Source: Anaspis maculata
Taxonomy: Eukaryota > Arthropoda > Insecta > Coleoptera > Scraptiidae
NCBI GenBank assembly: GCA_949128115.1
Contig: OX421961.1
Span: 120,469,050 to 120,533,049 of the forward strand
DNA: 64,000 bases
Direction: 5' to 3'
Shown: positions 32,544 to 43,285 of the stretch, piece by piece
Layout: every line of letters begins with the position of its first letter
Position numbering within the stretch: the first letter of the stretch is position 1
Program-made: the position numbers and the translations under genes
Notes under the pieces: model-generated
Seen by the model: the letters and a program-made list of their open reading frames with translations, nothing else
Database searches by the model: none
What the model was told of the DNA's origin: nothing

Positions 32544-33619
32544 CAGAGTCATCGTTTCTCCAATCTTGACCAGGCCGTTGGCCGACGGCGCGAAAGGCCC
32601 CTTGCCCATCTGGATGTCCAGCTTGGCCATCGCCGTGTCCCCGCTGAACGTCACGATTTCTTGGCTCAACATGCCGACGCTCAAGCTCACGCTCAGCGAC
32701 TCCTTCAGGTTACCCTCCCACAGACACCTCACCGATCGTATCGTGTCCCAGACCTCTTGGATGCCCGGCTCGTTCTGCAGCACAAGCACGTTCTCCAAAT
32801 AAGACTGCCCTTGGGTGTCGAAGGCGTTGATGAATTCCGTGCCGCAAGAGTTCAGGCTGACGGTAAACCGGTACTTCTTCTGTTCCGAGTTTTCGTTAAC
32901 GTAACGACACTCCGGCGTGCTGTAGAAGCCCTTGGAATAAATGACGCCGTTGAACTCCCTGTTGAACTCGATGTTGATGGTCATCATGTCTTTGGCGCAC
33001 TCGACGTCGATGGCGTGGATGTGGGGCGGGTGCTTCAGGTCCTCCTCGCTGGGCGGGATGTCCGTGCCTTTGTAGTCGTTCTCGCCGTTCTGGTTCTCGT
33101 CGGGTTTGTTGCGGTTGGGCAGGACGTCGTTGTCTTCCGTCGCGGGCGTTTCAGTGGCCGAAGGCGAGGTGATGTAATCGGTCGGTCCGGGGGTGGTGTT
33201 GGGAGCCGAAGTGATCGGATTTCCGGAAGTGGGTCCGTACGTCGAGGGGGCCGAGGTTATGGGGGGTTGGGTTGGATAGCCGGTGGTCGGGCCGTAGGTC
33301 GGTCTGCCGGTTGTGGGGTAGCCGGTGGGGGGTTGCGTGGGGAATGTCGGTCTGCCTGAGGGGTAGCCGGTGGAGGGGTAACCGGTGGATGGTTGTTGAG
33401 TGGGGTAAGTGGGACGTTGGGTTGGGTAAGTGGGGCGTTGGGTCGGGTAAGTGGGACGTTGGGTGGGGTAAGTCGGTCGCTGGGTTGGATAACCGGTGGG
33501 GGGTTGGGTGGGGAACGTCGGTCTGCCGCTTGGGTAGCCAGTGGTGTAGTCTGGCGGCCGTGCCGTGGGAAAGCCTCCGCGTGGTGGATACCCGGTGGTT
33601 GGTCCTCCTGTCGGGTAAC
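32544..33619 (-). CDS. ZP-domain protein, exon with Pro-rich repeats and ZP-N
   Basis: The largest exon (1076 bases), residues 171-529. It opens with a Pro/Thr/Gly/Tyr-rich region (TGYPTQ..., RPTYPTQ repeats, about 171-330) suited to an extended, possibly O-glycosylated or cross-linked spacer. An acidic/Asn stretch follows, and then the ZP-N half starting near residue 374: IDVECAKDMM, STPECRY, SLNSCGTEF, SVRCLWEG supply its four Cys. Acceptor TTTTCGTAG precedes 33619, completing a split Gly codon; the donor is GTAAGG after ...ETMTL. High GC content produces long antisense open frames here (for example 32460-33359) that are not genes. Confidence 0.93.
33396..33488 (-). repeat. 21-bp coding repeat (PTYPTQR heptapeptide)
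   Basis: Four consecutive 21-base units in the ZP-protein exon encode PTYPTQR, with flanking degenerate TGYPTQ units. DNA-level identity between units is high, so copy number is likely to vary between individuals. Confidence 0.85.
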
Positions 33620-33984
33620 CTACGAAAACTACAATAAAGTTCACATGTCAAGTACACCAGATATCTAGGGAGGGTTTCCCTTTAATTTTCATATTTACAT
33701 TTCTCTAGGTATCGATTCAGTACTCAATAGGTAGGTAGTATAGGTGCAAAAGCATGAAAAAGCCTTTGGCCGTATCGCTACGAATAGAGTGCATTAGTGA
33801 CGTCACGTTGTCTAGCAGAGCTCTGCCAGAGAGCGTTACGGGGTAGCTTGATAAGTATTCTACTCGTGTCGCGATAAGGCTTCCAAAGGTTCTTTTAACC
33901 TACTGGGTTAACCACTGAAAATCAGCGTTGTTTTGTTTTCTTCGGCGTTTTTTACTTTCGTCCAATTTCATCAAACTTGGTAAC

Positions 33985-34262
33985 AGTCAAGACACGAAGG
34001 GATTAACGGGGTATGTCACGATGACAACGGAAACGCTTCAGGCACTCATGAACGGTATGAAAGACATGTCAAGTTCAACCACCGCAAAATCGACAACAAA
34101 ACTCCAGTCGGGGAGGTCATTTTTTCATCTGATTATCGCGATTTCTGGGTCAAAGAAAGAGAGCATGGCGTTTGGTCGACGCCATCACAATCTTCAGAGA
34201 TTCGGCCAACGGTTCTGATAAAAATGCGTTGAAGGAACTGCCGATGTTGTTAGACAAAAACG
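33985..34262 (+). pseudogene. Gypsy gag fragment
   Basis: Frames show MTTETLQALMNGMK and, in a second frame, AWRLVDAITIFRDSAN followed by NALKELPMLLDKNAAVG. The latter matches the capsid region of Gypsy Gag proteins related to insect Arc (the ALxxLPxLL...AAxWW pattern). A frameshift separates the parts. Confidence 0.55.
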
Positions 34263-34287
34263 CGGCTGTTGGGACGAAACCGCGTAA

Positions 34288-34900
34288 ATGTCGGCACACA
34301 CGATGTTCCAACGGCTGATGGACAAATTCCGCGTCGGCTTGCCTGACGTAACCATGTTGGTGTATCTCGACGACGTTATCGTGTTTTCGTCAAGTTTTGA
34401 GAAGCACTTGGAAGACTTGCGTGCCGTGTTTTAAAGACTGAGTGAATTCAGATTATGCACTAACCGCGGAATGCACGTTTGGTTGTAACGAGGTCAAGTT
34501 TCTTGGACACCTCATTACCAAGTATGGTATTGCTCTAGGCGACGGCAAGATCACCGCGATTCCACAGTTACCTGTGCCAAAAGAACGTTAAACATTTGAA
34601 AAGCTTTCCCTAGACCTGTTCGTGGTGCTCAGGCGATTCGTCCCCGACTTCTCAAAAATTGCGAATCCGCTGACAGACTTAAACTTGCAAGAAGACAGCT
34701 TGGAAATGGGGACCCGAGCAGGATGGATCGTTCATTTGTTTAACACGCTGAAGAGCCTCCTAACCTCAGCGCCGATACTGCGTCAGGCCGATCCAACGCT
34801 ACCCTTTAATTTGCGAACTGACGCTAGTTCATATGCCATAGGTACATGTCTCCTGAGGGGAAGGGACCTGAAGTGCGATCAGTAGAGTGAGCGAGCCGAT
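34288..34900 (+). pseudogene. Gypsy RT palm and RNase H fragments
   Basis: The RT palm shows the catalytic box YLDDVIVFSSSFEKH, followed after a frameshift by VKFLGHLITKYGI. A further frame (34622-34885) gives the thumb/connection motif RRFVPDFSKIANPL and the RNase H start LRTDASSYAIG. These are unmistakable Gypsy pol motifs; the copy is broken by at least two frame changes. Confidence 0.85.
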
Positions 34901-35299
34901 TGTTGACGGTGGCTGAAAGAAATTACACAACAACTGAGCGAGAGGCTCCGCTGTCGTGGCCAGAACTGATCATCAACCCAATGGCTTTGAGGTCACCTAG
35001 CGGAAGATCAGCCAGATAGGCACTAACTCTTTAGGCTTACGACTTGCGCATCGAATACACACCAGATCGTTGCAATGTGGTCGCCGACACGCTTTCGCGA
35101 CCCCCTTGCTCAGAGGAACAGACGGAGAACTGTGAAGTTCTAGTAGGCTGTCTATGGTTTTGACTAGCGGGTACGCCTCCCATTCCCATTTAAATTACCG
35201 CCTTGAAAAAGTTGTTATGATCAAAAAATGGCTGATGACCCCATGCGATATCGGCTGAAATGGATGCGAAGTGGTTCTTTCTTCTACTTTCGACTGCCA

Positions 35300-36150
35300 T
35301 CGTTACAAGCCTGCCAATGTAAAGCCTGCCGGTCTGTTAAAAACTTTGGTGCAAGCACAAGGATTAGGCCATTGACCTATTTGGACCTCTCCCGAAAACG
35401 GAAAATGGAGACAGATGGTTTTTCGTTGTGGAAGGCACCGCGACGAAATGGATCGAACTCTTCGCCCTCCATACCGCTTCAGCTGAAGACTGCGCAAAAG
35501 TCCTCATAGACGAAGTATTTTTTCGGTAAGGTACTCTTCGGAAAGTGATTAGTGATAACGGGGTACAATTTGTATACGCCAATATTCAATATTCTTTGAT
35601 TCAAGCATTGTTTAATTCCGGCTTACCGAAGCAAATCCGGTGGAACGCCGAATTTTGGACATCAAGATATTCAACTTGCCGTCTTAGTTGAAGAAGATAA
35701 TTTTCACTGGAATAAACTCTTGGCGTCTGTGCGGTTCGCAATGAATAGTACGCGCAATGGCAGTTTCAAATGAAATGTTAGACAACGAATACTCTTTGCC
35801 ACCGGAATATAATCGTATTTTCGGATAATCGCGGCGAACACGATGCGAGAATCGCGAATCACGTCAAGGTCGTGCCAAGGTCAAAGAAGACGCTGATCGG
35901 TGGCGTCGCGATGTTCAAGCGTTCAAGCCGGGTGACAAAGTTCTGGTGGATACTCATGCCTTGAATAATGCATCACAACGCATCACCTCTAAGCTCTTAC
36001 CCCGTCTAGATGGGTTCTACATTGTCCCGGACCAGAAAAGCCGAATGCCGAACAAAGTCGCTCCCACTGAAGAACCGGAAACACTCATCGAACGATGCCA
36101 TGTCTCCCCACTGCGACCCTTAGTTGGAAAAGATACCGAAGTTTCCGTCC
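35300..36150 (+). pseudogene. Gypsy integrase fragments
   Basis: Frames contain KPAGLLKTLVQAQGL (a spacer seen before the core), KVISDNGVQF (the core's second Asp motif, DNG), and DKVLVDTHALNNAS with KLLPRLDGFYIV, which is the C-terminal domain with its PR.DGFY-like motif. Stops and frameshifts separate them. Confidence 0.7.
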
Positions 36151-36658
36151 GACCAATTCGATCAAGGGGACGACCCCAAAAGAACGCAAGAAAGCTTCCG
36201 TCTATGCACCTGGACCAGCTTAGGCTACATATTGCGTTACAGCGGCTGCGATTCTTTCTAAAGCCGCATCCACATAGGATTAGTGCAGTTGGACTGCAGG
36301 GGAACTGCGTAGGTAATAGACCAATCTTACCACGGGCGTTCACATAGAATTAGTGCGGAACTAGCAACTTGACACGTCAGCTGCCGACCTGACGCAACAA
36401 CCGTCAAACGGCTCTTTCTTGTAACGTCTAAAATTTGGCATTCGCATCTCACAATAGCAGATTCGCATTATCAATCAAGTCATCACGCCGCAATAATAGC
36501 TTAGCAACGGAATCGTGAATTGTGATTGGCAATGGCAAGAAAATTGGCACGGGCAGTGCAGAATGCCGGAAAACTTCGAACTTCCGCCATCCCAACTGCA
36601 CTCTCACTGCCACTCGTTTCTTACCGTAAGTCTATGTAAATGCTCAATGCAAAAATCT
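36151..36658. other. Interval downstream of integrase
   Basis: Holds two similar blocks, CACATAGGATTAGTGCAGTT (about 36271) and TTCACATAGAATTAGTGCGG (about 36337), the first of which is the left partner of the 24-bp inverted repeat with 38305-38328. No coding feature recognised. Confidence 0.45.
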
Positions 36659-36840
36659 GTAACGGGGGGAAAAATGAAATCTGGGGTTTCTTCTCTTTCA
36701 CTGGTCCCTGCTCGGGCGCCAGTTTGTAACGGGGGGGGGAATGAAAAAGAGTCTCTCCTCTTTTAACTGGTCCCTGCTCGGGCGCCAGTTTGTAACGGGG
36801 GGAAAAATGAAAAGGAGTTTCTTCTCTCTTCTTTTAACTC
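36659..36840 (-). repeat. 66-bp tandem repeat carrying a primer-binding-site-like motif
   Basis: TGTAACGGGGGG recurs at 36659, 36725 and 36791, exactly 66 bases apart. The first two units end in a block whose minus-strand reading is TGGCGCCCGAGCAGGGACC, close to the tRNA-Lys-type primer-binding site of retroviruses and Gypsy elements. A fourth partial motif (CTCGGGCGCCACC) lies near 36905. The orientation is opposite to the Gypsy pol fragments, so it stems from another retroelement. Confidence 0.65.
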
Positions 36841-37201
36841 GACTAAATTCGCGGGTTCTTACTCTTCCCACATGAATCGATGCGTTTCTCTCTAGGGGGT
36901 TTGCTCGGGCGCCACCTTACTTTACCGCAAGGAATTTAAACAAGATTCGGGTTTTACTTTAGTATATTGAACACACAACAATATCTCAAACAAGTATCAA
37001 AAAGACAACAATTATATTTACAGTTTACAACGTTACTTAGAGAGAAATGTGACCGCACCTATCCACCCTGTGGGAATCTACCACAACAACACGACTACCG
37101 TCAGTCAATTATCCAACTTCAGTGCAATGCGCTACTCGTTTGGTGTGAAGCACCGATGGGTTCCGACCCCGCAACAGTCTAGGGTACTCTTCGTATCCGC
37201 T

Positions 37202-37873
37202 CCACCCCGCAACAGTGTAAGGTGGAGTAAGCCTACAAGAGCAATCCACACAGCAGCCCCCTTCAGGTCACTCGTCCGGTCCCCACGTCCCAGACAACCG
37301 TGTTATCCGTAGACAGGACACCAGAGAGAGCACCACGAAGACGACCCGCAGGACGCGGTATTAACACGGAGGGGCATCCACACAGTCGCCCCCTTTCGGT
37401 TGATGTCGCAGTATCAGAAGCTCAGGACAACGGTCAGGTTGTTATCCACGGCTTCGACACCGCTAATCCCCCACAAAGGTGACCCGCAGGACACTATTGC
37501 ATCTCAATGCAAAGTGGCGAGAAGTGCGCTTCCGTCTCCACCCCGCAACAGTGTAAGGTGGAGTATAGCCTACAAGAGAGCGATCCACACAGCGGTCGAA
37601 GGACTCGTCCGGTACCCACGTCCCAGACAACCGTGTTATCCGTAGACAGGACACCAGAGAGAGCGCCACGAAGACGACCCGCAGGACGCGGTATTAACGC
37701 GGAGGGGCATCCACACAGTCGCCCCCTTTCGGTTGATGTCGCAGTATCAGAAGCTCAGGACAACGGTCAGGTTGTCATCCACGGCTTCGACACCGCTAAT
37801 CCCCCACAAAGGTGACCCGCAGGACACTATTGCATCTCAATGCAAAGTGGCGAGAAGTGCGATCCCGGCATCA
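37202..37873. repeat. 336-bp tandem duplication
   Basis: Two head-to-tail copies (starts 37202 and 37538) begin CCACCCCGCAACAGTGTAAG, contain CGTGTTATCCGTAGACAGGA and TTTCGGTTGATGTCGCAGTA, and end with AAAGTGGCGAGAAGTGCG. They differ at only scattered positions, so the duplication is recent or homogenised. Open frames across it have no recognisable domain. Confidence 0.85.
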
Positions 37874-38490
37874 CCGCGTCAGTTGGCCGTCGTCGGCTTG
37901 GTTCAAACAAACTAGCTTGGCACTTGGTGTACGAATTGGTCGGCCGCGGCCAGTTAATTCATCAAGCACCGTTCATGTACCCTCCCTAGATGTTCGCCTT
38001 GCCGATTGCGACTGGCACAAACTGCGTGTCTTTTTATGACTGATGCATTCTCTGTACAACGTCTTTACAAAGACATGCGTACATGCGATCCAGTGGAATT
38101 GGATGAAGTGGCCGTCCGCCACAACTTTACTTACGTTGGGTCGTTGGACGCGGTGCGGTGGCTTGGCCGCACGGCGCCCTCTCTCGGTCACCGTTGGGAC
38201 CTTGTATCTACCGCGGGACGAGTGCGCTTGCTACTTATTTATCTCGCGCTACCTAGACGCTTTATCACAAATCTATAGTTTAGCTTTTTTGCCATACCGT
38301 TGCCACTGCACTAATCCTATGTGGATGCACCTTAAATTACCACAGCAGATGACTCCGACGTTAACAAAAGACGTGCATCGTTCTGCTACTCGAGGTATAT
38401 CCATCCCGAGGTCTGCGAAGCTCCTCATTGCTTCGGTCTGACCTACCAGACCATTTGTATTGGATACCATTCAAGACGTTGATGGGACCC

Positions 38491-38502
38491 AGAGGGGGAG
38501 AA
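38491..38502 (+). other. Polypurine tract of the plus-strand Gypsy element
   Basis: AGAGGGGGAGAA immediately precedes TGTAGCC, the usual arrangement at the start of a 3' LTR. Confidence 0.6.
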
Positions 38503-38704
38503 TGTAGCCGAGCGCGGCATTTGACATTTAGACAGGTGGCGCCATCTCTAGTTAAAAGAGAGAGACATCAAAGCTGTCATGGTGTGGGCAACAATAAACA
38601 AGATAGAGAAGTAATAGTACTAATGGTTAGGTTATAATTTGTAGCCCCCTTTAAGTTTTAGCGAGAGTTTTAGCAACTATCCGGTTTCGGCAAAATATCA
38701 AACA
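38503..38704 (+). repeat. Candidate 3' LTR of the plus-strand Gypsy element
   Basis: Begins TGTAGCCGAGCG directly after a polypurine tract and contains AATAAA at about 38593. The right boundary is a guess (a CA near 38703); no second LTR copy is seen for comparison. Confidence 0.4.
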
Positions 38705-38899
38705 CTATCCGTCCTGATAGCCGTATGAAATTACCGGATAGGCCGAATTCCAAATATCCGTTGCATCTCTTTTCCATTTGGCTAACTCCTGGTGAGTAAG
38801 TGTCAGTTTGTTGAGATTGGATGAGTATTGAATAAGAAGCTTAGAACATGGCGAAAATAATGAAACAATGCAACTTTTTTCTTTTTGGTCCACTAGGTA

Positions 38900-39489
38900 T
38901 ACAGGTGTCCCAGCTAAAACAATCCAACGCGATTTTCTCAGAAGAAACAAAAAAAAATTCCAATTGGGGGAAGCCTGATTTTTAGCTTCTTTTTGAGGGG
39001 GCGCCGATGCTCGTAGGTGCTCTAGTTTCCAAGAAAATGCAATTTAGCCCAGGCGCCAAAGAGCAAAAATCAGCTCAATAAGAAAATAATTGTTTCCTGG
39101 CTGGAAACTAGCTTGAAATGATCTGTGTGGCTCAGGTTTTGACATATGTACTAATTTCCCCCCTTTCGGAATGTCGGCGTCATGTCGCCATCATCAACAA
39201 GAAGTGCACCAGCGTGGTTTTTGCCGAATATCTTAATTTTGGGCCATCTGACGGCAAAAGATGTGGGGAGTCATTTTGAAACCAATGAAATTCCCTACGG
39301 AATGGTTCTGAAATGACCTTTTTGCGACCTATGGTTTTTGAGATAGAGCTTCTGGAAGCGAGAGGCATTGTCGTAAAAGCTCAAAAGGAAGCTAAATATT
39401 CAGGCTTCCCCTCAATCGAAAAATGTTCTTTATTGCCTTGATATTTTCCGAGAAAATCGCGCTGGATTGTTTTAGCTGGGACACCTGTA
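38900..39489. mobile_element. 0.59-kb foldback MITE (TACAGGTGTCCCAGCTAAAA ends)
   Basis: TACAGGTGTCCCAGCTAAAA at the left is mirrored at the right, with further arm matches in CGCGATTTTCTCAGAA and GGGGAAGCCTGA. The same family, about 0.8 kb long, is at 54313-55112. Non-coding. Confidence 0.85.
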
Positions 39490-39696
39490 TAATAATACCT
39501 ACTTCACGACTAAGAAAGCTTCTAAATACCTACTACCCCTACCATAATGGCTTTAACGCTTCAACAAAAAATGTGGGCTGCGTATTATTGCAGTATTGAC
39601 TACCCTTGACATTAATGCTTATTGAGGAACTAATGTCGTAAAATGTTATACCCATTTTCAAAGAAATACGACACACAATAACTCTTGAGCACGAAC

Positions 39697-40002
39697 CTGT
39701 GGTCCCCTCGTTGTAGGGAGGCTGAGGTTGCGGCTGCTGAGACGGGTAGCCCTTGTTGAAGTCCGGCGGCGTGATTTCGTTATGCGGAGGCGTGGGGTAG
39801 CCTTCTCCGGTGACCCCTCCGGTCGTCGGGTTGGTGTAGATGTTGAATGGCGGTTGAGGTGTTATGCTGCCCGCGGGGGGATACCCCGGATGGACGTCGA
39901 TTCCCGGCGGGGGCTGTTGGGTTCCAGGACTGATCGGTTCGAACGGCCTCGGCTTCTGGGTGTTGCTCGGCGGCAAGTACTCGCGAAGCGTGCCTTGACG
40001 AA
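39697..40002 (-). CDS. ZP-domain protein, exon 3 (Pro/Gln-rich)
   Basis: Codes residues 69-170: IRQGTLREYLPPSNTQ, then a Pro-rich low-complexity run (PFEPISPGTQQPPPG, HPGYPPAG, GYPSQQPQPQPPYNEG) continuing into the repeats of the next exon. Acceptor GATGTATAG ends at 40003; both exon ends are phase 1-compatible (split Ile and Gly codons). The composition is like other insect cuticle ZP proteins with extended spacers. Confidence 0.85.
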
Positions 40003-42050
40003 CTATACATCAAAAAGTCATAGTTTTAGTCTCGATGTTACACCTGATGCCTATTCATTATGCTTTTTCTTCGTGTCGAAAATCAAAAGTAACCATAAAA
40101 TTATTCAGGTTGATTCGAGGTTGAACGTGAGTCGCATAGCGCGTAAAATGTGGACGATGGTGCCGACCCCATGGAATGTTAGTAGTTGTTAAAAATCCCT
40201 ACCCCATGTTGGAATGGAACATACAGGGCAGGAGTTCGGCAAAATTTCCAGTAGAGTGGAAATGGCACGCAAAAGATCAAAACTTGAAAAATATCCTTCA
40301 TTGGTGGAAAAGAAAAACCACCAGAGTTGAATGGTGGAATATAAGCTAAAACTGAACCATCTACCTGGCAGTTCTGCGAAAAACTGAATTGTTGTTTTGC
40401 TTTCTCACAAAATCAAATGGGGAAAAAGGAAAAACTGTTTATTTGTATAACTGGTTGCCTGCTTTGGCACATTTTAGTTCCTGTTTACTCCGACTGGGTG
40501 CTAGCAAGGGTTTCAAGATTTTTCCCATCAGATATCAACCGGTTTATATTACCATTGAGAAAGTGGATTCGTAAAATTCACTTTTGGTACTTTTTTCAAA
40601 AATCGCGAATCAAAAATTTTTCAAAGGTTGTTTTTTTCATTGTGAAATTTTGATGGCATTGACGTGATTTCATGTGAATTTTGATCACATATCTCTTCGG
40701 CGAAACCGCATGGCGAATTTGAATTTTCTATTTTCAAAAATTAGGTACCAAAAATGTACCTATTCCACTTTTTCAGTCGCATCAGAAACCCCTTAACGCT
40801 GGACGTCCTCAGTCCGGCACTGCGGTAATTGACCATCACAACTAATAAATTTGTCTCTGTTTATGTTTTATTAATTTAATTTGCGCAATTAAGATGTACA
40901 GACAACAAAATGATTCAGCCGAGCAGATAAACCGCCTACCCATCTAGCAATTAGTTTAATACTGTCAAGCGCATCCTATTGTACAGGTATACATAAAATA
41001 AACTCGTTGCGTTCCATCATAATTAATTAATTAGAGGCGCATTATGTCTTTTGCAATAAGTTACACGTTCGGTATTTTAAAGACCAGGTAGGTACTCTTT
41101 TAAAAAGAGTATGACTGGTATTATTACCTTACCTATACCGAGACCTAAGAAGAATCTGATGAGAGAGCAATCATCATTGACAGGGCAGTAAAATCTAATT
41201 ACCTGATGCTGTGATTCAACCTTCTTATTCTCGAAGACTCGGCGTAAGTGGGTATGCTCGCATTAGATCTTCGGATTGTGAGATTCTCAAGCTTTTGTCT
41301 TTCCTCCATCATTATTGCCTGCTATTATCCAATAGGTGTTAGTATAATATTTGAACAAATGATTCTTCTTTGATTGCATCACAAGCGAGTCGCATTCACA
41401 CACGCATCTGCAGCTTTCGATAAATTAAAGCTGTTTCCTCTTTTTGATTTTGATTGCTAAACACAAGGAGGTTACCTGAAGAGAAATATGAAGTCCATCG
41501 ATCACAATGAGTTACCTGGTGCTCATTAAGATTTAAGAGCTCTTACCAGTGAGCAGACTGGTAACCAGTTATACAGTTTCACAGTATCCAGCAGTTTTTC
41601 TGAAAACGCAAGATTAGATTCCAATTTTCCGCGGGAAAGCCAGCCGGGTAAACGTTCCAACTCCTTATATTGTTGTAATGAGGTTCTCGTGCGATTCTAA
41701 TGAATTCGAGAGAAAACGCAGTGCTTCTGGATGTTCGATTAGGCTGAAGGTCTCAATAAGCGAGTAGGACTCATCTGCACAATTGGCGGAGGTGCGACTG
41801 TCCAGAACATGCCGGTACACATGCGAATGATTCGAGAGCCGTCGCGACTTAGCTGCTTTTCATTTATTTATTAAATACCTATATAATTTAGTTTTGTTTT
41901 AGTGGAAGAATTTCACAATAGTTATCACGGCAATGGAATTTGTTCCCTGCTTAGGCCTTCGCTGTTGAAATAATGAAGACATTATCTTTGTGAGCTGTTG
42001 TAATAGCCACCGAAACCAATAAAATTAGTATCGGACAATCTGATACTCAC
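40003..42050 (-). other. Intron 2 of the ZP gene
   Basis: Bounded by the donor GTGAGT at 42050-42045 and the acceptor at 40003-40004. A block near 41750-41855 is related to the candidate LTR at 14.85-15.35 kb. Otherwise AT-rich with no recognised feature. Confidence 0.7.
41750..41855 (+). repeat. Partial copy of the 15-kb candidate LTR
   Basis: GGTCTCAATAAGCGAGTAGG, ...CATGCCGGTACACATGCGAAT and CGAGAGCCGTCGCGA align in order with 14990-15085. The TATA-containing part is missing. It also shares ACAATTGGCGGAGG with 53682-53695. Confidence 0.5.
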
Positions 42051-42152
42051 TTCTCCTGCTGTTCTGCGTGTAGACCCCTTGGAGCCACTGAAGGATGTTT
42101 TGGACCATCTGATCGGCGTTCGTACTAGTCGTTTGCCTTGTGACTCTGTGCC
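42051..42152 (-). CDS. ZP-domain protein, exon 2
   Basis: A 102-base exon (residues 35-68) too short to stand out as an open frame. It was found by splicing: acceptor TTTTTCTAG at 42153, donor GTGAGT at 42050, in the only frame that continues both neighbours. It encodes HRVTRQTTSTNADQ followed by MVQNILQWLQGVYTQNSRR, a probably helical segment. Two other frames were tested: one has a stop; the other is open but does not match the exon phases. Confidence 0.8.
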
Positions 42153-43041
42153 CTAGAAAAATTGCACGTCGCTTAGTAAAAGTAGTCGCTTCACCCGTAT
42201 AGTAACAAAGCCAATTAGGCTGCAGCAGATGAGTAATTATTCACAAATTGGTTTTATCCAAATCAAGGCTTACTCACTTGCGGTCGTGACGATGATCAAT
42301 AATAATCAAAACTTTACGACGTTAAGTGCGGTAATCCGGTTAAGGTCAGTGAAAGTGCACTTTTTGGGTGATTAGAATGAATTACTCGAAGAAAAAATAC
42401 GTGTGCCCACATGAGCGTGGGCGTGAGCTTTACCGAGAACCAGAATTAACATCAAAACATTTAAAAAAATGATTGGGTACACTTTCGAGAATTATTAGCG
42501 GCCTTGCGCACGGTCTGTTGGACTTATTGTTGTAACATTACGGTCGTAATGCGAGAGGATTACGGTCACATCCTATGAAATGTGGTGTAGTTATGGTTTT
42601 AAATGGGCGAATAATGACGTCCGTCTGTGAGGTGGCGAATAACAAAACGTCTAATTTACTCTACATTTCGTTCTCATTCGTTCAAGACAGCTAGTTTATA
42701 CTTACTTTGTAGATACAGAGCACGGCGCAGCAGACTGGCGGTTTTTAAATTAAAATAAATTTTGCGTGGAGGCACCGATTTCAAAAGTTATTGATGCATT
42801 CAAATCTCGGAAGTTCTGCATTATTGATATGCTTGTCATTGCGGCGAAATTGGAACCGTGGTTGTGTCAAAAGAGTATTTTTTGTGTTGTGCAAAAGCGT
42901 ATATGCGAAGTTTTTCAGTTTAACGAAGATTCCAAAATGTCTAATATGGTCATGAACCATTTGGGCCATGCACCATCGCGGAAATGCAATTCTGAATTGG
43001 ATGAGGAGATTTCTTGCCAAAGTCAAGAATAAAAAAAAAAG

Positions 43042-43106
43042 TCAATGATAAAAAGAAGCATGCTGAAGAAGGCTTCCATGGGGTCCCGGCCTCTTTTTAT
43101 CATTGA
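43042..43106. repeat. Perfect 14-bp stem hairpin
   Basis: TCAATGATAAAAAG (43042-43055) and CTTTTTATCATTGA (43093-43106) are exact complements around a 37-base loop. Its role is unknown. Confidence 0.6.
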
Positions 43107-43285
43107 TGGCCCAGAATTCAGAACTGAACTCCGCCATGGCACCCGGCCCTTGTGACGAATAATTTTATTACCCATCATCGTTTCAAAATTCTTGTTTCAT
43201 AACTGAGAAACTTTGCAAATATGCTTGCACAGCATAAATCCGCTGGTGACGCGGCCACGGCTTAATTTTTACCGTAATGAGAAGC

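Larger units (their letters stand above)
36266..38328. repeat. 24-bp inverted repeats bracketing a 2.06-kb repeat block
   Basis: Positions 36266-36289 and 38305-38328 are exact reverse complements (GCATCCACATAGGATTAGTG...). Between them lie the 66-bp PBS-like triplication and the 336-bp tandem duplication. This could be a composite non-autonomous element inserted in the Gypsy remnant; no target duplication is evident. Confidence 0.5.
33985..38704 (+). mobile_element. Decayed plus-strand Ty3/Gypsy retrotransposon
   Basis: Fragments in order: gag (about 33985-34262), RT core (34288-34595), RNase H (34618-34900), integrase (about 35300-36150), then a polypurine tract and candidate 3' LTR start at 38503. 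Stops and frameshifts occur throughout. The gag fragment is joined almost directly to the RT palm, so the protease and RT finger region have been deleted. Foreign repeat DNA (36.27-38.33 kb) separates integrase from the LTR. It is antisense to the host ZP gene. Confidence 0.75.
33620..39696 (-). other. Intron 3 of the ZP gene, filled with retroelement DNA
   Basis: This 6-kb intron carries the plus-strand Gypsy remnant, the PBS-like triplication, the 336-bp tandem duplication and a foldback element. Donor GTTCGT (minus, 39696-39691) is a weak match to consensus, but the split Gly codon keeps frame perfectly. Confidence 0.75.

Noticed and set aside
32460..33359. A 299-codon plus-strand open frame opposite the ZP exon
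   Set aside because: It is the antisense shadow of a GC-rich, codon-biased exon with Pro-rich repeats. It has no domain and no splice or start context, while the minus-strand frame has clear ZP motifs.
36659..37873. CRISPR array or bacterial repeat
   Set aside because: The units are adjacent or nearly so, without spacers of regular unique sequence. The context is eukaryotic with spliced genes.
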